In this document: one piece after another, positions 1-9,700 of the stretch | Position numbering within the stretch: the first letter of the stretch is position 1 | Layout: each line of letters begins with the position of its first letter | Assembly: GCA_023091735.1 (NCBI GenBank) | Contig: JALKBU010000873.1 | Coordinates: 1-22,143 of the forward strand | DNA: 22,143 nt | Source: Trichomonas tenax | Lineage: Eukaryota > Parabasalia > Trichomonadida > Trichomonadidae | Direction of reading: 5' to 3' | Made by a program: the position numbers and the translations under genes | The notes under the pieces: model-generated | What the model was told of the DNA's origin: nothing | Seen by the model: the letters and a program-made list of their open reading frames with translations, nothing else | Database searches by the model: none

Positions 1-204
1 ATTTTAAACCACGTTATAATTTTTTTTTATGTTGGTTTTAAAATTTTAATCTACATATTATAGAGGTTTAAAAAAACGAAAAGGGTAAAAAAGTAATATA
101 AATTTTAACAAAAAGAGAGTATAAATAAAAAAAATCTTACAAACCAAAATTCTAATTTTTTAAAAAAAATTTGGGAAAAACATCAAAAAATGAAAAAAAA
201 AAAA

Positions 205-239
<35 letters not shown>

Positions 240-516
240 AATGTTCATTTCAAGTTAAATGTGTTAATATTTGTGAAGTTATTCATCTGTTGTAACTATT
301 TCACTTGAAATTTTTCTCTAATTTCTTGATTTTTTTTAAAAAAATATTTCGAGAAATATCATTAATAGATTAAAGTGATAAAGGTTAGCCAGTAAGATAC
401 GAGAAATATTTTGAAATTTCACTGTAATGGCCGACATAAGGTTTGCGAATGTTGCTCCGTTTTCAAATTGAAAGTCATGATTCTCATTCTTGAATCCAAA
501 TTGAATATTCATTTAC
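1..516. other. A/T-rich spacer at the left edge
   Basis: No supportable gene. The stretch is dominated by A and T homopolymers, including the long A tract listed separately. An open frame beginning at 411 runs on through the left end of the candidate element at 517. It has no recognisable domain and no coding-like composition, so it is not called. Confidence 0.6.
193..236. repeat. poly(A) tract
   Basis: A run of 13 A residues (193-205), one T, then 30 uninterrupted A residues (207-236). It could be a simple slippage tract or the tail of an old retrocopy. No duplicated target site or coding remnant next to it supports the second reading. Confidence 0.9.
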
Positions 517-1609
517 TTAAGGGTCCGCTATGGCCAAACTTCCTGTATCGTCCTTCACTTTTTTGGTGTATTTTTTACTTTTTTAGGTACAAGAAAATGT
601 TAAAAAATCACCAAAAAGCAACCTTCTTGATTTTCTTTTCTCTCATGCTAAGGATTAATTGTTTGGAGTATCGCAGCTCAATTTCAACTTTTTAATTATA
701 ATATTAATAATCAGCGGGAAAAGGTGAAACCATTTACCATTTTAATAGCCACTTGAATATATATGCTAAAAATATGCTGATAATTGTAAAGTAGTAAAAT
801 AAACAAGCAAATCACAATCAAATTCTGCTGTTTCTTCGCGTTCAATTTGTTTGATGCATTAAACAGTTCCTATAGCCTATAATAGCTATGTTATTTCAAT
901 TAGCTGCTTTGGTATCCATAAATAACACGAATTATTACACCTAAATTTATGGATAGCTCTACATTGGTTCTAGGCTTTCGTCCACGTGAATTGATAGCAT
1001 AACTGTCTCCCCTTACGTTATTTCGTGTAAATGCCCTAAAGCTTTCGTATGTTTTTCAAAAATCGAGGAATTTTTGAGTAATAATTAATTTATTTTTATG
1101 CTTAATAATCAATGTTTTGTTGTCAAATTCATATTTGTGTGAGTTCATCTTCAAAAACATGTATTTTCAATTTATTTTGGCATTACAGCGATCTCAGTAC
1201 TACAAATAATGCAAATTATACCTTGAAATCAAGAAATATGTAAAATTTGCTGAATTTTTTGAATTTTTTTTCTCCCTGTTAGTATTTTGCAAATTTATTA
1301 CCAAAATACTGCTAAGTGATGATTGGCAAATGAATTAATCCAAAAAAAAGGGTCCTGATTTTCACATCACTCGTGTTTTTAGAAAAAGATAACATTTCTT
1401 TTTCAAAGTTCATGATTTTTAAGTTTTGATTGATTTTTAAGCGAGAGATATTAATGAATTTCCTCTAATATGCTATGTGATAAGAATCGAATATCATTGT
1501 AAATCTAGATCTCTCTATCTTGAAAAGCATCAAATTGTGGGAAATACATTTTTCAGACAATCTCATAGAATATTTTGAGAGCTTCTATTTGGCCATAGCG
1601 GAACCTTAA
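517..1609. mobile_element. candidate non-autonomous TIR element with TTAA ends
   Basis: Bases 517-538 and the reverse complement of 1588-1609 match at 21 of 22 positions. Both begin TTAAGG and share the core TCCGCTATGGCCAAA. The single mismatch is the seventh base, G on the left and T on the right. TTAA at the outer edge of both ends resembles the target duplication of piggyBac-type transposons. The interior has no transposase frame, so the object would be a MITE-like derivative of about 1.09 kb. Inside it, 913-923 and 945-955 form a further perfect 11-bp inverted repeat. The family is not recognised, and only one copy is visible in the window. Confidence 0.5.
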
Positions 1610-1647
1610 CGTGCACTTTTTATTAGGTCAATTTTTACTCTACGTTT

Positions 1648-1734
1648 TGTCACTCATACTTTACATTTTGACACTTTTAATAACTTCATGACATTTTTCT
1701 TTACATTATGACATTTTTTGTTTACAAATTGACA
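1648..1734 (+). promoter_or_regulatory. phased TGACA motif array upstream of the hydrolase gene
   Basis: TGACA occurs at 1669, 1689, 1709 and 1730, and in inverted form (TGTCA) at 1648, so successive copies are 20-21 bp apart. Three of the copies sit in a longer shared unit, TTTACAnnnTGACAyTTTT (1660-1678, 1700-1718, 1721-1739). The last copy lies 33 bp before the start codon. The period is about two helical turns, which would place a bound protein on one face of the DNA. This may be a transcription-factor array or simply a decayed tandem repeat. I know of no named trichomonad element matching it. Confidence 0.5.
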
Positions 1735-1754
1735 CTTTTCTTAATTTTATAAAT

Positions 1755-1762
1755 TCAATAAA
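1755..1762 (+). promoter_or_regulatory. initiator-like site (TCAAT) before the hydrolase ATG
   Basis: TCAAT starts 8 bp before the ATG. The trichomonad initiator is TCA followed by a pyrimidine and then A/T, and it usually lies within about 20 bases of the start codon. This copy has A where a pyrimidine is expected, so it is an imperfect match. Confidence 0.35.
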
Positions 1763-3115
1763 ATGTTGGCTAAAATTAATGATGGATTACAAAAGGCAGG
1801 AGAAGTTCTTTCCAAGGCGACAAGTAGTGCTGTGTCAAAAATTGAGGAGTTTTTCTCACCTCCAAGAACAAAATATGACGAAAATACACTTCCTAAGATT
1901 CTTGCGACAACAGAAGAAGACAACATCATCGGAAACTATATTAGAACGCCAATAAAAATAATAAATAACAGAAAACAAATGATTCACGGTTCAATTTACA
2001 AACTTGATGAAGACATGGATAAACAACTTACTCAGTGCCTTATTTACTTACATGGCGTCTCAAGTTCCCAATTAGAAGGACAGTTTCTTGTTCCAAATTT
2101 ATGTTCTCATCATATTGCGGTTTGTTGCTTCGATTTTATTGGGTGCGGCAATAGCGATGGAAAGTGGATCTCTTTAGGATACTACGAACATTTAGACACC
2201 GAATGTGTTATTAAAACTCTTGAAGAGGCGTTTGGTTATAAAGAATTCGCACTTTGGGGAAGATCAATGGGTGCTGCAACAGCTATTCTTTCTTATCACC
2301 AAGGAATTAAATCAATTGTCGTTGATTCAGCATTCAAATCTGCAGAAGATTTATTTAATGACTTAGCAACACAGCACCATATTCCAAAATCAGTGTTTTA
2401 TGGTTCTGTTAAGTTATTTACTCAAATGACATTTGGATCAGATTTCAAATTTGAAAATATTAATTGTTTGAAAGCAGTTTCACAGTATCCTGTTCCTGCT
2501 GCATATGGACATGCAACAGATGACAAATTCATTCCCTTCGATCACGGAAAATCGCTTTATGAGGCACACTCAAATTCGGATAAAGATCTGATGGAACTCA
2601 GAGGTGGACACAACGGTTATAGGTCGGCTGACTGGATAAGATACGGCGTTGCGTTCGTATTGAACCACTTTGGTCAATATGCAAGCTCTGTGACTCTCGA
2701 AGTATCAGAATGCAGAAAGCTCCAAGCAGGAAATGAGCAGTTTGATAGCTTCGAGAGCCTTTTGGCGAACAAGAAAAAATCGGCGCCAGAAGAAACACCA
2801 AAGCATCAGCCGAAACCAGTCGAAAAGAAGCAAAAAGTTGATGATACCACAAAGAAAACAGATGAAAAGCATGAAAAAGAAGCAGAAAATCAGAAAGATG
2901 ATGCACAAGCAGAGAAAAAGAAAAAAGTTAGAAAAGTTAAATCACATAAAACCGAAAGCAGTCAAAAAGAAAGTGAACCTCAGCCAAAGGAAGAAATTGG
3001 TCAGAAAGAACCAGTAGAAGGTGAATCAAAGCCAAAAAAGAAAAAAGTTATTCGTAAAAAGAAAGATTCTGCTCCAAAAGAGGAACCAATTCCAGAAAAC
3101 AGTCAGAAGAAATAA
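1763..3115 (+). CDS. alpha/beta hydrolase, family S9-like serine hydrolase with Lys/Glu-rich tail
   Basis: 450 residues. The fold core spans roughly residues 60-305: an oxyanion-hole strand ending in YLHG (95-98), the DFIGCGNSDG turn (124-133), the nucleophile elbow GRSMG (166-170, Ser168), the acid in DDKFIP (Asp254), and GGH (His283). All three catalytic positions are therefore present, as expected of an active serine hydrolase. Trichomonad relatives are commonly annotated as clan SC, family S9 unassigned peptidases, but sequence alone does not distinguish peptidase from esterase or lipase. Residues from about 335 to the end form a low-complexity tail rich in Lys, Glu and Gln, probably disordered. 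There is no signal peptide or membrane segment, so a cytosolic location is inferred. The first ATG is chosen because an initiator-like site lies 8 bp upstream. The gene converges on the dynein gene. Confidence 0.85.
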   Translation: MLAKINDGLQKAGEVLSKATSSAVSKIEEFFSPPRTKYDENTLPKILATTEEDNIIGNYIRTPIKIINNRKQMIHGSIYKLDEDMDKQLTQCLIYLHGVSSSQLEGQFLVPNLCSHHIAVCCFDFIGCGNSDGKWISLGYYEHLDTECVIKTLEEAFGYKEFALWGRSMGAATAILSYHQGIKSIVVDSAFKSAEDLFNDLATQHHIPKSVFYGSVKLFTQMTFGSDFKFENINCLKAVSQYPVPAAYGHATDDKFIPFDHGKSLYEAHSNSDKDLMELRGGHNGYRSADWIRYGVAFVLNHFGQYASSVTLEVSECRKLQAGNEQFDSFESLLANKKKSAPEETPKHQPKPVEKKQKVDDTTKKTDEKHEKEAENQKDDAQAEKKKKVRKVKSHKTESSQKESEPQPKEEIGQKEPVEGESKPKKKKVIRKKKDSAPKEEPIPENSQKK

Positions 3116-3116
3116 A
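3113..3116 (+). terminator. TAAA polyadenylation signal overlapping the hydrolase stop
   Basis: The TAA stop is followed by A, giving TAAA. In trichomonads this tetranucleotide, often overlapping the stop codon, directs 3'-end formation. The dynein stop shows the same arrangement. Confidence 0.55.
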
Positions 3117-3201
3117 ATCTAATGATGACATCAAGAAATCAAAAAGAATCCATTTATCGAGAAAGAAATCAACAAAGCGGGATGAACTACCGAAAAAATA
3201 A
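3117..3201 (+). pseudogene. out-of-frame continuation of the hydrolase charged tail
   Basis: In the -1 frame relative to the hydrolase, about 30 codons remain open past its stop and encode another strongly charged stretch (motifs include DDIKKSK and SRKKSTKRDE). They end at TAA 3199-3201, where the next base again makes TAAA. The composition matches the annotated tail, and this distal stop carries the same stop/TAAA overlap. A small indel near 3100-3115 probably shortened an originally longer C-terminus. The alternative is chance openness in A-rich DNA. Confidence 0.35.
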
Positions 3202-3450
3202 ATTGTTTGCTATTCATGTATTAAATTTTTCTTATATTTCATTAAACTTATTGAAGCATTTTCCCTGATTTGAAGAGTTATGAAACTATGACTTCAAGAG
3301 CATTATGCTATTACAGACATTATAATTTATACAAAACAATAGAGCGACGGCTTAAACTATGTACCAATGGAAGATTTATAAACAAATACAGAGACAAACT
3401 GTAACAGAAATCGTAACAAATTTCTTTCGTATTTATCTTCTGTTTCATGA
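3202..3450. other. convergent intergenic spacer
   Basis: A/T-rich DNA between the hydrolase and the WD40-like remnant. No gene is seen. A TAAA on the minus strand at 3432-3435 lies about 16 bases beyond the stop of the remnant. Confidence 0.5.
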
Positions 3451-3725
3451 TTATGAATGGACAGTAGGAGATTGAAACTCATTAAAGGAAACAATGAATG
3501 AATTTGTAATATTAGGCTCAAACGTGACCGATATTACTGTTCTATCTTTATCGAAATAGCATTCACTGACAATCATCAAAGCTCCAGTATCATAGGCGCT
3601 AAACATATAATCACAAGAATTTCCCATAAAGGAACATAATCCAACAATTTTTTTTGTTTTCACTGCATAAATCAGAAGAAACTTTGACAAAACAACTTTG
3701 TATTCAAAAGAAATAATAAAACATT
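3451..3725 (-). pseudogene. headless 3' gene remnant, WD40-repeat-like
   Basis: Directly behind the dynein stop, in a different minus-strand frame, about 90 codons are open and end at TAA 3451-3453. The codon choice looks coding. The peptide resembles the last blade of a beta-propeller: KIVGLCSF, then MFSAYDTGALMIV (compare S..DG.L.IW of WD40 repeats), then TVISVTFEP (compare V..V.F.P), and FIVSFNEFQ. A minus-strand TAAA lies shortly downstream, so the 3' end appears preserved while the 5' part is missing. Upstream the frame runs into the dynein C-terminus, where it is only a shadow. Family assignment is a pattern match by eye. It may be the end of a WD40 or BEACH-type protein. Confidence 0.4.
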
Positions 3726-3728
3726 TTA
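3725..3728 (-). terminator. TAAA polyadenylation signal overlapping the dynein stop
   Basis: On the minus strand the dynein TAA stop (3728-3726) is followed by A, making TAAA, which is the trichomonad 3'-end signal. Confidence 0.55.
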
Positions 3729-6700
3729 TTGAACTGTGATGAAGGCAGCGACAGATCTCTGTATCCAGTGATCTGGACTGACTTTCGATGGCAGGAAGAG
3801 TGATAAGATGTAGTTCGGGAGGTCGAGTGCGCCTGTGCCTCTGTTCTGTGTGCGGAAAACTGGACACTCGTAGAACTTAGTCCTGTCGTACTGGTTGCTC
3901 TGCTCTGTTGGGACCAAGTGGAAGACAGGAAGCTTGTTGTCGAGCTCCATCTGGGAACACTCGACAAGAGTTCCTTGGAAGTTGTCCCATTTAGCGCCTT
4001 CAAGAGGAAGACCTTCGATGTAAATGCCTTCACTTGGGGCTTCGTTGATGATAGACGAGATCGGTGTTGTCTTCAAGCTGAGTTTGTCGAACGGAACAAC
4101 CTTCGTTCTAGCATAGACTTGGAGGACAGCTGTAAGGAACTCCTCTGGGTGGAAGAACGCGCCGAGCCTGTAGACGATAGGCGTGCCCATGCGGATCCAG
4201 TTGTCGATGAAGTCGACTCTCTGGCGGAGATCGTCCATGTAGTTCCTCAGCGTCAAAATAGACGGGAATGACTTCTGAAGCCATATCTCTGGAACTCTGT
4301 TTCCGAGGAGGCGTTTCTTCAGTGTTTCGAGTGTTGAATCGATAAGAATAAGGCCCTTAAGACCACGCTCGATCTTCTTAAGGCTATCGCTGATTGTCTG
4401 GATGAGGTCGTTGTACAAAACGATCTCGTGATAGAGGACTATTGTGATTGTGTCCTTCTGTGTGAACTTCTTCTTGAAGTTGAATATGTTGAACGGACGA
4501 GGAAGAATCTGCTGCAAAGATGTGACTAAGCTAAGTGCAAACTGCTCTTCGGAGACAGACTCGGATGATGAGACGAGTGTCGGCTGGACTTCGATGAGCT
4601 TGTTGAAGATGTTCATCGCCTCATTGCGTGCAACAATCGTTGACGCATTGAGTGAAAGTCCGACATCTTGGCTCGCTGTGACTGTCGGCCAGCTCTCGAG
4701 GACTTTGATGATGTCTGGGAGAGACATGTCGAACGACTGCGGTGGAGTGTATCTCTTGCCGAATGAGAAGCTCTGGCTCGTGGATTCCTCGCTGAAGTAT
4801 CGCTGCAGGACTGAAAGAAGGAGGCGGCGATCCCATCCATCTGTGACACGGCCACCGTAGTTGAGCTCACCAATGACATATCCGAGTGCTTCGAATGGAA
4901 TGTCGTTCTGGTTGTTTCCTGATTCTGTGAGGAATGTGTGGAGCTGCTTTCGTGAAATCGCAAAGTCACTTGGATTGAACTCGTATGGGATGTTCCAGCC
5001 CATGGATCCGAACTGAAGACGCTCGAGGACGACTGAGTGGAAGAATGCAAGATTAAATGTGAGCTGCTTCTCGACATCGCTTGAATCACTCTCGTACTCG
5101 TCAGCGTTGAAGCCGCTGTAGATACGCATGATGTTCTCTCTGATGCCGCGTGGAATTTCGTATATCAATTTCGTGCCTTGGTAAAGAATGCCGATCGGGA
5201 AGTTTGGATCGGACATTGTGACGAGGCAGACTCTGAATCTTGGGTTGAGTTTGTCTGGCTCCATTGAGAGCTCGTTCAGGATGTGCTCGAGCTTTGGCAT
5301 CCAGCTGAGTGAGAGATGGCAGTTCTGGAGGACAACAATGAAACCGCTCTCTGCTGCCTCGTGGATGAGTTCTTCCGCACCTTGGCCACGTCCACGGCCA
5401 AGGGAATATGCACGGACGTACTTCTCCATCTCCATGCTCGCTGTGACACCAAGGATTTCGTCCTGCGGATCGATACCTGGCATGATGATGAAGATGAGAG
5501 GTGTAGTGGTGTTGGACTCTTTGAAGACCTTCGTAAGGTTCAGTGTTGGAGGTGTAACAAACTCGCGGCCGAGGTTTTCTTCGATGAAAATGTGGAGGCC
5601 TTCGCGAACACGCTCGAGATGGAATATCTTGAGAAGAAGGAAGCGCCTGAATGATGAAAGCTTTCCTTGATCGAATGGGAGCGTTGCTGTCTCTGCAGTC
5701 TGATTTTCCATGTATTCACGCCACTTGTCGCTGTTGTCTTGGATGTGCTGCGTGAGACCGCTGAAGTCTGTTGAGATCTTCTCGAGTGCTGCCACTTGAC
5801 GCCATGTGTCGTCGGTGATGAAGAGGAGAGGACTCTGGAGCTGCTCGACGCTCGGAGAGAGAAGAAATGCAAGTTCTGACGAGCTGATCTTCTTCTCTGA
5901 ATACAAAATCCTGATGCACATGAGAGATGAGAAGAGAAGCTTGTGTCTTGAGAATAGAGAATACGAAACTGATTCGTAGAAGTCCCTTGCGATTGTCATG
6001 TTGAATGATTTGATTGTTTCGTCAACTTGCTGATGGTGCTGAGCGTTGATTATAGCGTTTCTGAAAAGATTCGTGAACCACTTCAGTGAGAACTGGTACA
6101 TAGAGTCAATGACACTGAAGTCTGAGACGCAGAAGTAGAGGAGAGCGGCACGTGATGCAACTTGGAAGAATTGGTTCCTGAACTCTGTGATCTGCTTCTG
6201 TGTGATCTCTGAAGCTGCCATCTGCTGAGCAATGGACTGCGATGTTTCGTGCGCGTTCTGAAGTGTTGTGATCGCTTTGTCATCGTCCAAGATATCGCTG
6301 CCTGCATTGGAAACGATGTTGAGGATCTCTTTCTCGATCTCCTTAAGACGACGAATTGCAAGTGCAGACGCTTCCATGATCTGGATACGCTTCTCGTCCA
6401 AGTCGGAGCGCTCAACTTCAATCAAGTTGTTAAGGAGAAGATCTGTGAGACCCTCCTCTGTCGTTGTGAAGTTGATCAGGGTGACCTGTGAGCAGATGGC
6501 TGGCGAATATTGTGGGTTCGGATATTTTGTGGAAAGATAGAGTCTGAAGTTGTCGTTGTAGTTGACGACTTCGCCACCTATCGATATTGTCTTAGCGCCA
6601 TCAACACTCATAATCTCCTTAGAAAGGATTGGGTCGATGATTGGATCGATCTTGAGGCCGACGTTCTCGATGATGACAGGGATACCAATCTGGATGCAGC

Positions 6701-9700
6701 TCTTAAGGCGCTGAAGGAAGTCGCTTTGATCGAATCGAAGAGCGACGAGTTTCTCATCAATAGCGCGAAGCCACGTTGTACCATTAAGCTGCGGATCGAT
6801 GAGGAGTGGGAACGATTCTGGATTCTTCGTGATGATGAGAGCATTCTGGATACTGTGACTATCGTTGGACAAACCTTTAGTGATCCAGTCACGAATTGTG
6901 GCATCATTTCCAAGTGAACTGATGATGCTGAAGTTGCTTGTGAACGTGATTCCGTTGTCTGTAAGGAAACCTTGCCACGTCTTAAGGATGTTCGTTCTGT
7001 ATGAAGGAGAGTAGACGCCTAAGTATGTGAGAACACCTGAGATAAGGATCGAGTCGCCCACGATGTACTTCGATGAGTTCTCGAGAGATGCAGAGACTTC
7101 AGTCCATCTGTCTGTTTCACCGGAAAGGCCGTTCATGATCTTTTTGGCACGGTCTAAGCGTGCTGTTGTCTTTTGGACATTCTCCTTGAGTTCTTTTTCA
7201 CGCTGCTTCATTGCATCAACTTTGTCTTGAAGATCTTTCATTGTTTGTTCGACAGCCGCAAGGTGCTGCTTAGCCTTAAGGAGGATGGCCTGGCTGGCTT
7301 CGAGCTTCTTGCTTGCTTCGTCAGCAGCGTTCTTCAGTGGAAGGATCTCTTGGAAGACGTTCCAGTAGTCGAATGATGCGCAAACCCAGTCATAGAATGC
7401 ACCGACAGCAGCGAATGACTGCTGAGCAGCCTTCTTCTTCTCATCGCGTGCAGCTGGGTCCGTAGGAACATACTTCTTGAGTTTGTTGATAGTCGCTTGT
7501 TTCATGTTCTCGATCTTGAAGTTTGTGATGTTGTTGATGAACTTGATATCGTTCAATAGAGAGACAGCTTCTGGCCAGTAGTCTTCTTCCTTGGTGCCAG
7601 GTGTTGGGCCATCAACCTTCCTCGGTTGACGCTCGAACATGATGCAGACAGCATCGAATGTGTCCTTCATGCCTGATGTCGGGTTATGAAGCTTCTTGAT
7701 GTTGACGAGTGATTCTTTATCAAGTTTGCTGACCGCAATTCTGGCCTCTTCTAAGATGGGCTCTGCCTTAGCAAACTGCTCCTGGGCAATTCTGTTGGCT
7801 TCTGTTGCTTCCTGTGCTTCCTTCTCAGCAACATCACTTTGCTCTTTGACCTCCTTCTGCGTGTTTTCGCATTCAGCACTCTTAACACTGAGTTCCTTAA
7901 GCATCTCGTTGACTTCCTTCTCTGTCTTCTGCAGGATTGGAATGTCTCTGTCGAGCTGTTCGCGCATTGTTGCGATCTGTGCCTGTGTGGATTTGATCTT
8001 CTCGATACCCTGCGTGTAGTTTTTGATTGAGTTCTGGTTTGAATTCTGGCTGTTGATAAGACGATCTGTGAACGTTTGAAGAAGCTCGAAGAAGCGCGAA
8101 GGAGTGACCGCATTGTATCGCTTTGTTTCCTTAATGAACTTAGATGCAAAGTCTTCTGCACTCTTGTGAATATCGACCATGATCTTGATGACGTTGTTGA
8201 TGATGTTGCTCGGGATGTTGGCACGCTGAAGAGCTGTAAGGCCAATAGAAACAAGGCTCTCGTTAAGCCATGGCATGTACCAGTCGATGATGACTTCGTT
8301 CCTGATGGATGTGAATGAAAGCATGACGTCCTTGAATGTCTGACTATATGGCGAGAAAACAAGAATAACATGCAAGTTCTTCTTCACACGCATCATGAAC
8401 CTTTCCCATGGAGGAATGTTGTCAGCTGATGTGTCATCCTTGTTGATCTCTTGCTTGATGCCTTCCATCTCATCGCGATCATATAGCTGTGGGACTTCGG
8501 ATGATGTGAGGATGTTGGAGATATCTTCGAGCTGCTGTGGCATGATGATCTGGACATCGGAGATAATGAATCCTGTAGGTTTGTCTTCAACACCACACTG
8601 ATGCATGAGAGTCTTGAGGTTCTCACGCCATTCTTCGAAGTTGTATGTTCGTGTGATAGAGATCTCGAATGGCTTCATCATGCACGCGTAAAGCGCAAGG
8701 TGAGCCAGTGACTTTCTGCCACTAGATTTGACACCAACGAGCATAGCATGACTGCGTTCTAATGAGAAAGCGCGTGATAGAGATGCAAGGTGACTGATGG
8801 CTTCTGGGAAAAGAACAATGTCAAGCTGCTTCTGGACTTCGCGATTGTGTTCCTCAAGAAGATTGTTGCAGATCTGGATAAGCTGATCTTGTGGAACAGT
8901 GACTTCTTTGTATGTTCGTGAGTTGTCGGAGAATGGGCAGAACATTGGTTCACGATCGACTTTGCCGTGCATTCCTTGCTCGATCTGCTGCTTGAGCGCA
9001 CTCTGTATCCACTTTCGGTCTGAGTTCGTGTTGAAGCGGTCATGGAATTCACGCATCATTTCGTGCTGCCACAAACGCAGGAACTGAATCTCCGTCGGGA
9101 TGTTCTCTGGCTTGATGAGGAGCATTCCCTTGATGACGTGGATGATGTTCCTCATGTTGAAGATGTAGTGGAGCTTCGATGGAATAGCAAGGAGTGACTT
9201 CTGGCACTCAGTGTAGATGGCAACCATCGCGTTTGAGATTGGCTTCAGACATTCTTGAATGGACTGCGAATACTTGCCGAATGCGCTCTGCATCAATCCT
9301 TCGACAATCTGTGATGTCTCGATGATGTTGTAAGCGGGAGAGTGGAGTATGAAGAAGTGGCTCAACAATCTCTCCGGAATGCTGTACAAACCACCGCCTG
9401 GGACGCCCATTGTTGCGATGATCGATGTGCCAGTGATGCTCTGGAACTCAACTGGCGATGTCTGGTACCATCCGCTGTAGTCCATGAACTGTCTGATCAA
9501 CTCAAGAGGTGGCTGTGCACCATAGACTTCAGGCTTGACGGCATTGATGTAGTCGAGCAAGTAGATGAGCTGCTGGTTTGGAAGTGGGCCGAGTTTACCC
9601 TGGCGCTTGTGCATGAACGCGTGCATGTACTTGGAGATGCCTTTAGGTGTAGAGCAGCTTGCGAGTGGGAAGTAATGAGTGTCGTATTTCGATGGATTGA

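Noticed and set aside
411..695. 94-codon plus-strand open frame
   Set aside because: It crosses the inverted-repeat end at 517-538, is rich in Phe, Leu and Lys as A/T-rich DNA would be, and shows no domain.
2598..2908. Minus-strand open frames within the hydrolase tail
   Set aside because: They are reverse readings of Lys/Glu-rich codons, giving Phe/Leu runs.
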